64,000 bases of DNA. Source: Mangrovimicrobium sp048323675 (GTDB taxonomy: Bacteria > Pseudomonadota > Gammaproteobacteria > Pseudomonadales > Halieaceae). The DNA lies in NCBI RefSeq assembly GCF_048323675.1, contig NZ_JBLWFK010000007.1, positions 1 through 64,000 of the forward strand. The letters run 5' to 3'. The position numbers were made by a program, and so were the translations under genes. A model generated the notes under the pieces. That model did no database searches and was not told where the DNA came from. It saw nothing but the letters and a program-made list of their open reading frames with translations. Shown here piece by piece: positions 10,123-19,900 of this stretch (position 1 is its first letter; each line of letters opens with the position of its first letter).

Positions 10123-12012
10123 TCAACCCAGGCCCGCCCGGTACTGCAGGCGCACGCTGCTCTGGGCGTCGTGGATGATGGAGAAAGCGTCGCGCAGCTG
10201 TTCCCGCGCCATTTTCGACAGGCCGCGGGGATTGATGAAGTTGCTCAGTTGCTCGCCGTCCAGCAGCAGGTCGGCCTGGTGCTGCAGGCGCATGCGCTGC
10301 AGGCAGTGCAGGGCATCGGTAAGGTTGCGCGCGTCCACCTTGGCCAGCGCCCCGCACTGTTCCAGTGCCCGCAGGCGCTCGTCGGTGTTCACTGCGGCAA
10401 TGCCGTGGCGCAGGGCGTGCAGTCGGGCAATGTCGGTCACCGGCATGACGCCGTGTTTCTTCAGGTCCAGGCTGTCGCGGTGCTGGCCGTCGCGCTCGAC
10501 CACGAAGCGGCGGAAGATGCCCAGCGGCGCGGGGCTGTCCAGCGCGTTGGCCGCGAGCGCCGCGAGAAAGATACTGTTGCGCGAGGCGGTTTCCAGCATG
10601 GTCTGCTGCAGTTGCTGGCAGAGGCTGGCGTCACCGTGGATCGCCCGCAGGTCGAAGAAAATTGATACCCGCATCACCGCGTCCGGGGTGGGGCTGCGCG
10701 ACCAGCCCAGCACTTCTTCCCGCCAGCCGGACAGGGGCCGGCGCCAGCGCGCGGTTGTGGCCATGATGCCGCCGTTGCAGTAGGGATAGCCACAGGCATT
10801 GAGGCCGTCGCAGACGAAAGTCGCCAGGGCCTCAAAATAGGCGTCGTGTTCCGGGCGCGCGCTGTTGTCGAGCACCAGCCCGTTGTCCTGGTCCGCGCCC
10901 AGTAGTTGCTCCTGCCGGCCCTGGGAACCGAAGCCCAGCCAGCAGTAGGGCACCGGCGGCGGTCCCAACTGCGCCTCGGCCAGTTGCAGCAGGCGCAGGG
11001 TGATGGCATCGCTGACCGCGGTGAGTACGCGGCTGATCTGCCGTGCACGCACGCCGGCGTTGACCCACTGGGCCACCAGGGTGGGTCCGCCTACCAGCAG
11101 CTCCCTGATGCCCTCCACGCTGTCCTGGCGGGAGATGTGCTGCACCAGGTACACCGGGTCGTCGCGGCGCGCCAGCATCAGGTCCGAGGTGGTGATGACA
11201 CCGGCCAGGCGGGTGTCATCCATCACCGGCAGGTGATGGCAGCCCTGGCGGGTCATGGTCAGCACCGCTTCGAAGAGGCTGGTCTGGGTGGAAATCCGGT
11301 ACGGCTCGGGAGTCATGATCTCGCGCACCGGCGTGTCCGGCGCGCGGCCTGCGGCCAGCACGCGCTCGCGCAGGTCGCGGTCGGTGATGACGCCCAGCAG
11401 TTGCTCACCCTGGGTAACGAAGGCCGAAGACACCCGCCGTACGCTCATCACCTGTGCCGCCGACTGGATCGACTGGTCGGGGCCGATGGTCAGCAGGTCG
11501 CGGCTCATGATGTTTTCCACCGGCTGCGCCATCAGGTGGGGCTGCGGTTCGTAGCGGGCGGCGCGGCGCAGGCGGCGGCTGCGCTGGGTGTGGAAGTAGC
11601 GGTCGAAATCGCGGTCGGCCTCGCGCAGGCTGGCGTAGGTACTGTCGGGCAGCAGGTAGACCAGGGCGTCCTCGATCACGCTGGCGGTGACGGTGTCCTC
11701 GTGGGCGTTGCTAAGCCGCTCGAGATGGAAGTTCTCACCTTCGCCGAGGCGGTCGAGCAGCTTGTTGTTGCTGTCGCGCAGGTCCACCGCGCCGCTGCGC
11801 AATATGCGCAAGCCGCCGCCGTCATTGGCGGTTAGATGAGTGCCGTGGCGGTAATAGACCACCTCGAGTGTCGCCGCGGCCCGGCGCAGTGCATCGGTGT
11901 CGAGTTCGCTGAATGGCAGGGTCTGGGCGAGAAACTCGGCCACGGACTGCAATTCCGGTGAAAGGGGTGCCGTCGAAGAATTGTTGACTGAATGCTCCTG
12001 TGAAGACGCCAT
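10123..12012 (-). CDS. cNMP-binding/CBS-pair/DUF294 nucleotidyltransferase protein
   Basis: 629 residues, cytoplasmic. An N-terminal cyclic-nucleotide-binding-like beta roll (residues ~25-140), two CBS repeats (~165-285; VENIMSRDLLTI and VREIMTPEPYRI), a DUF294 nucleotidyltransferase-like domain with GFGSQGRQEQ..DQDNG (~355-380) and a DUF294 C-terminal helical domain. The GS..D.D motif is that of GlnD-like nucleotidyltransferases, so a regulatory adenylyl/uridylyl transfer sensing adenine nucleotides is plausible but unproven. 69 bases downstream of the small membrane gene and 30 upstream of the exonuclease; all belong to the acetate symporter operon. Confidence 0.85.
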   Translation of the reverse strand: MASSQEHSVNNSSTAPLSPELQSVAEFLAQTLPFSELDTDALRRAAATLEVVYYRHGTHLTANDGGGLRILRSGAVDLRDSNNKLLDRLGEGENFHLERLSNAHEDTVTASVIEDALVYLLPDSTYASLREADRDFDRYFHTQRSRRLRRAARYEPQPHLMAQPVENIMSRDLLTIGPDQSIQSAAQVMSVRRVSSAFVTQGEQLLGVITDRDLRERVLAAGRAPDTPVREIMTPEPYRISTQTSLFEAVLTMTRQGCHHLPVMDDTRLAGVITTSDLMLARRDDPVYLVQHISRQDSVEGIRELLVGGPTLVAQWVNAGVRARQISRVLTAVSDAITLRLLQLAEAQLGPPPVPYCWLGFGSQGRQEQLLGADQDNGLVLDNSARPEHDAYFEALATFVCDGLNACGYPYCNGGIMATTARWRRPLSGWREEVLGWSRSPTPDAVMRVSIFFDLRAIHGDASLCQQLQQTMLETASRNSIFLAALAANALDSPAPLGIFRRFVVERDGQHRDSLDLKKHGVMPVTDIARLHALRHGIAAVNTDERLRALEQCGALAKVDARNLTDALHCLQRMRLQHQADLLLDGEQLSNFINPRGLSKMAREQLRDAFSIIHDAQSSVRLQYRAGLG

Positions 12013-12081
12013 GCTTCGCAGCCTCGCAATCCCGGCTCAAAAAAAAGGGGCGACAGGCACCCCCAGGGTTGGACCCCCGTC

Positions 12082-12552
12082 TCAGCCTTCGCGGCTGAAG
12101 CGGGTGGAAGTCTCGGCAGTAAAGCGGTTATTCGGCGTTACCGCAACCAGCCGCAGGCGTTCGCCCTCTGCGAGGGGGGCGGCCAGCGAAAGTTGCCAGA
12201 GGGTGTTGTCGCCGCTGACGCTGCGCATAGTCTGCGGCGGCACGTCATCGCCTGCACCCTCGGGTACCACGGCGACAGCCACCGCCTGCAAGCTGACGTT
12301 GGACTGCAGTTCCAGCAGCGGCGAGGCCGCGCTGCCCAATACCTTGAGTTGCAGGCTGACGTTGCCGTTGACCAGGTCGCAGGCGCCGCTCTCGTAGCGG
12401 CAGTTGCTTTTCTCCAGCAGCGAATAGACTTCGCCGGGTTTCGCGGCGTGGGGCTTTTCACCGATCAGGTTGCCCACCGCGAACCAGGCGAGGATGGAAA
12501 GAATGGGAGCAACCAACAGGGCGACGACGACGTGTTTGTTGGTCAGTAGCAT
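12082..12552 (-). CDS. Small membrane-anchored protein of the acetate operon
   Basis: 156 residues. One N-terminal membrane helix (VVVALLVAPILSILAWFAVG) then a periplasmic domain with two cysteines, CRYESGACDL. No recognised domain. It sits 25 bases after the symporter stop and before the CBS protein, so it is co-transcribed. The position suggests a role accessory to the transporter or envelope sensing, but this is guesswork. Confidence 0.7.
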   Translation of the reverse strand: MLLTNKHVVVALLVAPILSILAWFAVGNLIGEKPHAAKPGEVYSLLEKSNCRYESGACDLVNGNVSLQLKVLGSAASPLLELQSNVSLQAVAVAVVPEGAGDDVPPQTMRSVSGDNTLWQLSLAAPLAEGERLRLVAVTPNNRFTAETSTRFSREG

Positions 12553-12577
12553 GTCAGTTGCTCCTCAAGCCCTTGCT

Positions 12578-14308
12578 TCAGTGGTCCTGGGCGGCGGCGG
12601 CGCCGACCGGGATGCGGATGTGTTCCACCAGTTCACGCACCGACTCCGGCGGTTCCGCAGTGACCCGCGATATCGCAAAGGCTACCGCAAAGTTCACGAT
12701 CGCGCCCACCACGCCGAAGGCGTTGGGCTCGATACCGAGGAACCAGTTCTCCGGGGTGTCGCCGAGGAAGGCGGTGCCGGGGATGAACATGATGCCCTTG
12801 TGCTGGAACACGTAGAACAGGGTCACGCCGATACCGGCCACCATGCCCGCGATAGCCCCTTCCTTGTTCACGTGAGTGGAGAAGATCCCCATCATCAGTG
12901 CCGGGAAGATCGACGAGGCGGCGAGGCCGAAGGCCAGAGCCACCGTACCGGCGGCGAAGCCGGGCGGGTTGAGGCCGAGGTAACCGGCGCCGACAATGGC
13001 CAGGGCCATCGCCACGCGGCTGGCGTTCAGTTCCGCTTTTTCCGAGATGTTCGGCGCGATCATGCCCTTGAGCAGGTCGTGGGAGATCGCCGAGGAGATC
13101 GCCAGCAACAGTCCCGCCGCGGTGGACAGCGCCGCGGCCAGGCCGCCGGCAGCCACCAGGGCGATGATCCAGTTGGGCAGGCGGGCGATTTCCGGGTTGG
13201 CCAGTACCATGATGTCGTTGTCGATTTTCACCATTTCGTTGGTTTCGGCATTCGAGGTGTACTGGATCAGGCCGTCGCCGTTCTTGTCCTCGAAGCCGAG
13301 CAGGCCGGTTTTCTCCCAGTTCTTGAACCACTGCGGGCGCTCGTCATAGGCGAGGTACTGGCCCGGTTGCGGCTCGATGGTCTGCATCAGGTTGAGGCGC
13401 GCCATGCCGGCCACTGCGGGAGCGGTGGTGTAGAGGATGGCGATGAACACCAGGGCCCAACCCGCGGAGGAACGCGCGTCCTTCACCTTGGGTACGGTGA
13501 AGAAGCGGATGATCACGTGGGGCAGGCCCGCGGTGCCGATCATCAGCGAGGCGGTGTAGGCGAACATGTTGAGCATCGACAGCCGCGCGCTGGTGGTGTA
13601 CTCGGCGAAGCCGAGGTCGGTGACCACCTGGTCCAGCCGGTCCAGCAGGTACACGTCGGAACCGGCCATGGTGCTGCCGAGGCCCAGTTGCGGGATCGGG
13701 TTGCCGGTCAGGTGCAGGCTGATGAAAATCGCCGGCACGGTGTAGGCGAGGATCAGCACGCAGTACTGGGCGATCTGGGTGTAGGTAATGCCCTTCATGC
13801 CGCCGAGTACCGCGTAGAAGAACACGATAATCATGCCCACGTAGAGCCCGGTATCGTAGTCCACCTCGAGGAAGCGGGAGAAAGCCACGCCGACACCTTT
13901 CATCTGGCCGATAACGTAGGTCACCGAGCAGATGATCAGGCAGATCACCGCCACCACCCGCGCCGCTTTCGAGTAGTAGCGGTCACCGATGAACTCGGGC
14001 ACGGTGAACTTGCCGTACTTGCGCAGGTAGGGGGCGAGCAGCATCGCCAGGATCACGTAGCCGCCGGTCCAGCCCATCAGGAAGACCGAGCCGCCGTAAC
14101 CCATGAAAGCGATCAGGCCGGCCATGGAAATGAACGAGGCCGCGGACATCCAGTCGGCCGCCGTGGCCATGCCGTTCTGGATCGGGTGAATGCCGCCGCC
14201 GGCGACGTAGAAGTCCTTGGTGGAGCCGGCACGCGCCCAGATGGCGATGCCGATGTAGAGGGCGAAGCTGGCGCCCACCACGATATAGGTCAATGTTCGC
14301 AGGTCCAT
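12578..14308 (-). CDS. Na+/solute symporter large subunit, acetate-type (ActP/VC_2705-like)
   Basis: 576 residues, inner-membrane sodium:solute symporter with about 13 membrane helices. Typical acetate-permease segments are present: FYVAGGGIHPIQNGMATAADW, YGGSVFLMGWTGGY, SVTYVIGQMKGVGVAFSRF and FGLAASSIFPALMMGIF. A soluble insertion GFEDKNGDGLIQYTSNAETNE (residues ~325-350) is characteristic of the two-subunit VC_2705 type, as is the DUF4212 gene immediately upstream (11-base gap). Predicted to import acetate or another short carboxylate with Na+. Expression probably depends on CrbS/CrbR through the 14662-14674 motif. Confidence 0.9.
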   Translation of the reverse strand: MDLRTLTYIVVGASFALYIGIAIWARAGSTKDFYVAGGGIHPIQNGMATAADWMSAASFISMAGLIAFMGYGGSVFLMGWTGGYVILAMLLAPYLRKYGKFTVPEFIGDRYYSKAARVVAVICLIICSVTYVIGQMKGVGVAFSRFLEVDYDTGLYVGMIIVFFYAVLGGMKGITYTQIAQYCVLILAYTVPAIFISLHLTGNPIPQLGLGSTMAGSDVYLLDRLDQVVTDLGFAEYTTSARLSMLNMFAYTASLMIGTAGLPHVIIRFFTVPKVKDARSSAGWALVFIAILYTTAPAVAGMARLNLMQTIEPQPGQYLAYDERPQWFKNWEKTGLLGFEDKNGDGLIQYTSNAETNEMVKIDNDIMVLANPEIARLPNWIIALVAAGGLAAALSTAAGLLLAISSAISHDLLKGMIAPNISEKAELNASRVAMALAIVGAGYLGLNPPGFAAGTVALAFGLAASSIFPALMMGIFSTHVNKEGAIAGMVAGIGVTLFYVFQHKGIMFIPGTAFLGDTPENWFLGIEPNAFGVVGAIVNFAVAFAISRVTAEPPESVRELVEHIRIPVGAAAAQDH

Positions 14309-14319
14309 GTCAGAGCCTC

Positions 14320-14589
14320 CTATTCGTCTTCGTCCACGCCGAACTCACGGTCCAGCGCAGCCATTTTGCGGGCGTAGTAGAAAATCAGTACCACGAATAC
14401 GTAGATGGAGCCCTGTTGGGCGAACCAGAAGCCGAGCTTGTAGCCGCCGATGCGAACCTCGTTGAGCACGTCGACGAGCAGGATGCCGCAACCGTAGCTG
14501 ACCACGAACCAGATGACGAACATCTTGACCACGAGGCTCAGGTTGCGGCGCCAGTAGGCGCGGGCCTGTTCTTCATTCAAGGGGGACAT
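14320..14589 (-). CDS. Sodium/solute symporter small subunit (DUF4212)
   Basis: 89 residues with two membrane helices (VVKMFVIWFVVSYGCGILLV and GSIYVFVVLIFYYARKM), an N-terminal ARAYWRRNL motif and an acidic tail. This is the DUF4212 small subunit that pairs with VC_2705-type symporters. First gene of the operon symporter, small membrane protein, CBS protein, exonuclease. GGAG-type ribosome site (GAGGAGATAGGCA) just upstream. Confidence 0.9.
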   Translation of the reverse strand: MSPLNEEQARAYWRRNLSLVVKMFVIWFVVSYGCGILLVDVLNEVRIGGYKLGFWFAQQGSIYVFVVLIFYYARKMAALDREFGVDEDE

Positions 14590-14661
14590 TGCCTATCTCC
14601 TCACTGTTGTTATGTTGTCTGACGTCCCGATACTACGCGAGACGCCAGGGCCATACTGTTG

Positions 14662-14674
14662 GACTTTGGTCGAA
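14662..14674. promoter_or_regulatory. Candidate CrbR operator before the symporter operon
   Basis: GACTTTGGTCGAA, identical to 13 bases at 20554-20566, lies 73-85 bases before the DUF4212 start and just beyond the porin stop codon. The core 10-mer also occurs twice before the porin. Proposed activator site for the acetate regulon; inference from repetition and position. Confidence 0.6.
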
Positions 14675-14677
14675 CGC

Positions 14678-15979
14678 TCAGAACGCGTACTTGGCGGCGA
14701 ACTGGAAGCGGCTCATGTCGCCGTCGCGGCCGTCCTCGAGCTCCTTGCTGGCGTAGACCAACTCGCCGCCGAACTGCAGCTTGGGCATCGGCAGGTAGTT
14801 GAGGCTGGCGTGCATGGAACGGTATTCCTTGGCCAGCGAGTCGGCGCCGGCGTAGTCACCCACACCAGGGTTGTCGGCCTCCGCCATGGAAATGGAGAAT
14901 GTGCTGTTCCAGTGCGGGGTCCAGAAGTGCCGGTAGGCCAGGAAGCCGCCCCACTGGTCGATGGTGTCGATGTCGCCACCGGCGTCCACGTAGCCGTCGT
15001 TGAAGATGTTGAGGCCCATGTAGCGGCCCAGCGCGTCGCCGTAGTTGAACATGAAACGGAAGTCATCCATGCCCAGCATCCACTTGCCGGCGAAGGACAG
15101 CGCGTAGCCGTACTGGCTGTCGCTGTCGCCCTCGATGGCCGGGTCCGAGCGGTTCTCGTAACTCAACTCGCGGCCCATGCCGGCGACCGACCAGGACAGG
15201 TCGCCGAGATTGCCGTTGTAGCGCGCGATCAGGTCGGGGATGCCCTCGTGGTCGTTGTCCCAGTCGACGCCGTTCAAGCGGGTCGCGGCGTTCTCGACCG
15301 CCAGTTGCAGGCCGCCCATGGTCCAGCGCACCTGGGGCTGGCGGACGAAGATGGTGCCCACCGGGCCGACGAAGTCCAGGTTGTCGGGCAACGCGCCGAC
15401 GTTGAAGAAGGTCGACCAGCTCTGGCCGGCCATGATCGAGCTGCCTTCGTCGTAATCCCACTGCAGGAAGGCGTGGCGCAGGCGCGAACTCCAGGAGTTG
15501 GAGATGCGCTCGTCACCCTGGCTGCTGAGCATGAAATCCAGTTCGATGCGCGAGGAGATCTTGCCCACGTCGGTGTTGGTCGCCGTGGTGAAGAAGAAGC
15601 GCGAACTCTTGGCGCTGAGGTTGGTGGACTGGTAGCTGTCGCTGGGACCTGACGCCGGTTCCACCGGAATCAGCGAGGCCACCAGGAAATCATCGATCAG
15701 CTTGTTGCCGGGCTTGCCGTCGCTGTAGTCAGAGGTGATGCCGTCGAGCTGGATATAGCCGCCGTAGGTGAACTTGGTGCCCTTGGCCATGGGCCGGGCT
15801 TCCTCGATCTCCACGCTCTGGGTGGCGATGGATTCCTTGTTGGAGGTGACCTGTGCCTTGAGTTCGGCGATCTGCCGTTCCAGTTCCGCGATGCGGTCGG
15901 TGACCGCGTCGGCGGACGCAGGGGTGGACAGTGCGGCGAGACTGGCGGCGGTCAGGATGGGTACTATCTGCTTGCGCAT
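14678..15979 (-). CDS. DcaP-like outer-membrane porin
   Basis: 433 residues. Signal peptide 1-23 (..STPASA), a short coiled coil (RIAELERQIAELKAQV) as in DcaP trimeric porins, then a beta-rich barrel with GKFTYGGYIQLDG and a terminal aromatic residue (AAKYAF) for BAM recognition. DcaP-like porins take up carboxylates and similar anions, and the location inside the acetate regulon fits passage of short carboxylates across the outer membrane. Its promoter faces crbR and contains an inverted pair of the candidate operator at 16053-16081. Confidence 0.85.
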   Translation of the reverse strand: MRKQIVPILTAASLAALSTPASADAVTDRIAELERQIAELKAQVTSNKESIATQSVEIEEARPMAKGTKFTYGGYIQLDGITSDYSDGKPGNKLIDDFLVASLIPVEPASGPSDSYQSTNLSAKSSRFFFTTATNTDVGKISSRIELDFMLSSQGDERISNSWSSRLRHAFLQWDYDEGSSIMAGQSWSTFFNVGALPDNLDFVGPVGTIFVRQPQVRWTMGGLQLAVENAATRLNGVDWDNDHEGIPDLIARYNGNLGDLSWSVAGMGRELSYENRSDPAIEGDSDSQYGYALSFAGKWMLGMDDFRFMFNYGDALGRYMGLNIFNDGYVDAGGDIDTIDQWGGFLAYRHFWTPHWNSTFSISMAEADNPGVGDYAGADSLAKEYRSMHASLNYLPMPKLQFGGELVYASKELEDGRDGDMSRFQFAAKYAF

Positions 15980-16052
15980 GATTATCGCTCCTGTTTTCTG
16001 GTTATGGATTGAGCCGCTAGCAGTATTGGTTGGAGGTCGCTATTGCGGTATT

Positions 16053-16081
16053 CGACTTTGGTCTTGATTCGACCAAAGTCG
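16053..16081. promoter_or_regulatory. Inverted-repeat operator between porin and crbR
   Basis: CGACTTTGGTC (16053-16063) and its exact reverse complement GACCAAAGTCG (16071-16081), 7-base spacer. Lies 74-102 bases before the porin start and about 82-125 before the divergent response-regulator start. Same core as the other two regulon sites; likely a dimer site for the LuxR-type regulator. Confidence 0.65.
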
Positions 16082-16177
16082 ATGGTTTCGGACTTTCGTT
16101 TGCCGGTAGCGGGGTTTACATTGCATTGACCGGGTTGGAGCCTGCTCCGGCCAGTAACGAGAATGACCGGGAGCGCC

Positions 16178-16846
16178 GTGACTACCCATACCATCCTGAT
16201 AGCCGACGACCACCCCCTGTTTCGCGCCGCTCTGCAGCAGGTGATCGTGCAACGGTTCCCCGGGCACGCGGTGGAACTGGCCTCCGATGTGAACGCGCTG
16301 CAGCAACTCGCCCAGGGTGTCGGCGCCATTGACCTGCTGCTGCTCGACCTGCACATGCCGGGGGCGGTCGGCTTTTCCGCCCTGTCCTGGTTCGGCGGGC
16401 ACTTCCCGGCGGCGCCGGTGATCATGATCTCCGCCAACACCCATCCCGACACCGTGCGCCGCGCGCTGGACCACGGCGCCGCCGCGTTCCTTTCCAAGTC
16501 GGCGGATATCAACGACATCCAGTCCTGTATCGAGGCGGTGATGGCGGGGCAGCGCGGCCTGCACCCGGGCCTGAAATCAGGCAGCAGTGGGGCCAGCTTA
16601 CAGGCGCTGGATGTGGCGGAGGCGCTGTCCACCCTGACACCGCAGCAGTTCCGCGTGGCCTCGATGCTGGTGGAAGGCCTGCTCAACAAGCAGATCGCCT
16701 ACGAGCTGGACGTGAAGGAGGCGACGGTGAAGGCGCACATGACGGAGATATTCCGCAAGCTGGGCGTCAATTCGCGCACCCAGGCGGTGCTGGCGCTGGC
16801 CAGCCTCAGTGTTGATCCGCCGGAGGATCTGACGGCGCCGGTTTAA
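16178..16846 (+). CDS. crbR: LuxR-family response regulator, CrbR/ErdR-like
   Basis: 222 residues from GTG 16178 (GGGAG four bases upstream); ATG 16163 is an alternative adding five. Receiver domain with the acidic pair IADDHP and phospho-acceptor Asp57 in LLLLDLHMPG, then a NarL/LuxR helix-turn-helix (LTPQQFRVASMLVEGLLNKQIAYELDV..VKAHM). The CrbS/CrbR system (MxtR/ErdR in Pseudomonas) activates acetate uptake and acs genes, and here the regulator sits between the porin and a CrbS-type kinase. It is expected to bind the GACTTTGGTC motif found in three promoters. The symbol rests on context and architecture. Confidence 0.85.
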   Translation: MTTHTILIADDHPLFRAALQQVIVQRFPGHAVELASDVNALQQLAQGVGAIDLLLLDLHMPGAVGFSALSWFGGHFPAAPVIMISANTHPDTVRRALDHGAAAFLSKSADINDIQSCIEAVMAGQRGLHPGLKSGSSGASLQALDVAEALSTLTPQQFRVASMLVEGLLNKQIAYELDVKEATVKAHMTEIFRKLGVNSRTQAVLALASLSVDPPEDLTAPV

Positions 16847-16872
16847 TTGGAGGTTGGGAAAGGTTGTAAAAG

Positions 16873-16922
16873 GGGTTTAAAAAAGGGGTCAGAGTCACGA
16901 CTCTGACCCCTTTTTTAAACCC
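16873..16922. terminator. Perfect 24-bp inverted repeat, convergent terminator
   Basis: Arms 16873-16896 and 16899-16922 are perfectly complementary with a 2-base loop. An A-run inside the left arm and T-run in the right arm make it a bidirectional intrinsic terminator for the convergent crbR and crbS genes. Confidence 0.85.
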
Positions 16923-16948
16923 TTTTTAACATCCCTTTTCCCTAAAAT

Positions 16949-19900
16949 TTACTGCCGCAACAGCGCCAGCAACAACGCCCGCAGCCTCGCGGTATTCACC
17001 GGCTTGGGCAGGAACCGGAAGCCGGTATCGCGCACCCGCTGGCGCACGTCCTCGCTGTCGTCGGCAGAGAGAATCACCACCGGCGGCAACTCCATCCCCT
17101 GCGCCAGCAGGGCATCGACACCGGTGTCGCCATCGTCCAGGTGGTAGTCGGCGAGGATGATGTCGGGGCGTTCGCCGCCCAGTAGGGTGGCGAGTCCGCG
17201 GCGGTCGGTGGCGGCGGCGACCCGCGCGCCGGAATCCACCAGCAGGCGCTGCAGGCCTTCCAGCACCAGCGGTTCGTTGTCGAGGCAGACGATGCTGACG
17301 CCGGCGAGGTCGGCCTGGTTGCCATCCACCGTCGCTACCGGCAGGGCCTGGGGCGCCGTGGTCGGCACCGAAACGGCGAACAGTGTCCCCCTGGCCTCCT
17401 CTGACTCGAGGCGCAGGGGCAGCTCCAGCAGGCGGGCGCAGCGCTGTACGATCGCCAGCCCCAGCCCCAGTCCATCACTGTGCCCGGCGCCGACCTTGGT
17501 CAGGCGCTGGAATTCCTGGAAGATCGCCACCCGGTCCCGCTCCGCAATGCCGGGTCCCGTGTCCAGCACCTGCAGTTCGGCGCAGCCCGGCCGCCGGCGC
17601 ACGCCCACCACGATGTGGCCGTGTGGCGCGTAGCGCAGGGCATTGGAGAGCAGGTTCTGCAGGATGCGGTGCAACAGGGCTTCGTCGCTGTGCAGCCAGA
17701 GGGAGCTCGGCATGACGGTCAGCCGCTGGGCGGGACTGTTCACCGCATCGCGAAACTCGTCGCGCAGGGCGTCCAGCAGTCGTGCGGCGGGGAAGGGCTG
17801 GCGCTGCGGTTGCAGGCGCCCGGAGTCGAGCCGGGCGATCTCTCGCAGCTCCGAGATCATCTGTTCCGCCCGGTGCAGCGAGCGATCCACCTGTTGCACC
17901 ACGTGCAGGGTTTCCGGGCGGGCTTCGCCGTTCAACTGCTGGCGCAGGCTGGCGGTGAACAGGCGCGCCGCGTTGATCGGCTGCAGCAGGTCGTGGCTGG
18001 CCGCCGACATGAAGTGCGACTTACTTATGTGCGCCTCGCGCAGGCGCGATTCGGCTTCCGCGCGCAGGCGGTTTTCCTGCCGCAGCAGGGCATTGCTGGC
18101 GCTCAGCGACTCCGAGCCCGAGGCCACTTTCTGCTCCAGTTCTTCCTTGGTGTCGCGCAGCTCGGCCAGCATCTCGTGGTAGCGGGTGATGTCCATGTAG
18201 GTGGTGACGAAGCCGCCGCGGGGCATCGGCTTGCCCTGGATCTCGATCAGGCGGCCGTCCGGCAGGGTGCGTTCCAGCCGGTAGGCGCTGCCCTCGCGCA
18301 GCCAGCGCAGGCGGCGGGCGATCTGTTCCTCGGTGCTCTCCTCGCTGTTGGCGGCGAGGTAGCCGCGTTCCGCGTTGTAGCGGTAGACCCGCTCGATCGG
18401 GCAGCCGATATAGAGGAAGCGTTCGGGGTAGTTGAACATGTCCTGGTACACCGCGTTCCAGGCCACCACGCGCAGTTCCTCGTCCACTACCGAGACGCCG
18501 TGTACCAGGCTTTCCACCGTGGTTTGCAGCAGTTCCCGGTTGAAGGTGTTGAGGCGGCTGGCGTCGCTGACCATGGCCGCGAGGTCGCTGTAGGCCAGTT
18601 GCTGGAAGCTTTCCAGCTGTTCCATGGCCTTGTGTGCCGAGGAGGCGCCAATCATGCTCGCCAGCACCGACTCGGTCTGGTTGACCACGAAGCGCGGTAC
18701 CCGGTCGCCCGGCAACAGGCGCTGCTGGTAGCGGTCCTCATAGGACTGCCACATGCGCTGCAGTTCGCCGGCTTCGACAAAGGGCAGCAACAGCGCCTGC
18801 AACTGGCTGGCGCGGATCAGCGACAGCTCGAAGTCATCGTTGGCATCGTTGTGCAGGTCCTCGGGGTCGGAGAGGAACAGGCGGGTCTGGCGCAGGTCGG
18901 CGTTGGAGGGCCGCAGCAGCAGCGACAGGCTCACCAGGCACAGGAGGTTCACGCCGAGGCTCCAGGCGGTGGCGTAGGCCAGCCGCGAATCGCCCTCCAT
19001 GCCGAGCAGACCCATGGGCCGCAGCCAGGCCAGGTCGAAGGGCCCGCGGGTCAGCAGCGGGTCCGATACCGGCAGCAGCGCGGGCAGCAGGCCGCAGTAG
19101 AACCACAGGGCCAGCCCGGCGAGGATGCCGACCATCACCGCCACCCCGTGGGCGCGCCGCCAGTACAGCCCCGCCAGCACCGCCGGCGCCAGTTGCGCCG
19201 AGGCGAGAAAGGAGATGAAGCCGATCTGGGTCAGCCAGGGCAGGGACATCAGCTGCCCGGTGACTCCCCAGGCCGCCAGCAGGATGGCGACGATAATGAT
19301 CTGCCGGGTGCGCCGCAGGCTGTCGCCCAGGTGCAGCACCGCGGTGGGCGAGCGGCGGTTGAAGCGCATCAGGAGGGGGGCGACCACCTCGTTGGTGAGC
19401 ATGATGGCGAGGCTCACGGTGGCCACGATCACCATGCCGGTGGCCGCGGAAATGCCGCCGACAAAGGCGGCCACCGTGGCCAGGTCCGACTGCAGCGCGA
19501 TCGGCAGCAACTGCACGAAGGTGTCCGGGTCGACATCGTCCGCCACCGCGAATACTTCGCTGCCGGCGATGCCGATAGGCACCACCAGCAGCATGAACAG
19601 CAGCAGGTAGAGCGGGAAAATCCAGCGCGCCAGGCGCACGTCGGTGCCCGGCTGCGCCTCCACCACCATGACGTGGAACTGGCGCGGCAGGCAGAGGATG
19701 GCGAGCCCGCTGATCAGGGTGCTGGCGAGAAAGTCGGGGCTCAGGTCGAATTGCCACAGGGCGCTGGTCGTCGCGGTGAGTTCTTGACCCTCGGGCAGGC
19801 GGTAGAGGTAGCCTATGGCGAGCGCAGCCACCAGGATGAAGGCCAGCAGTTTCACCAGCGATTCGACCGAGATGGCGGCCATCATGCCGAAGTGGCGCTC

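Noticed and set aside
12470..14377. Plus-strand open frame of 635 codons
   Set aside because: Antisense of the ActP-like symporter; low-complexity His/Gly/Asp-rich product.
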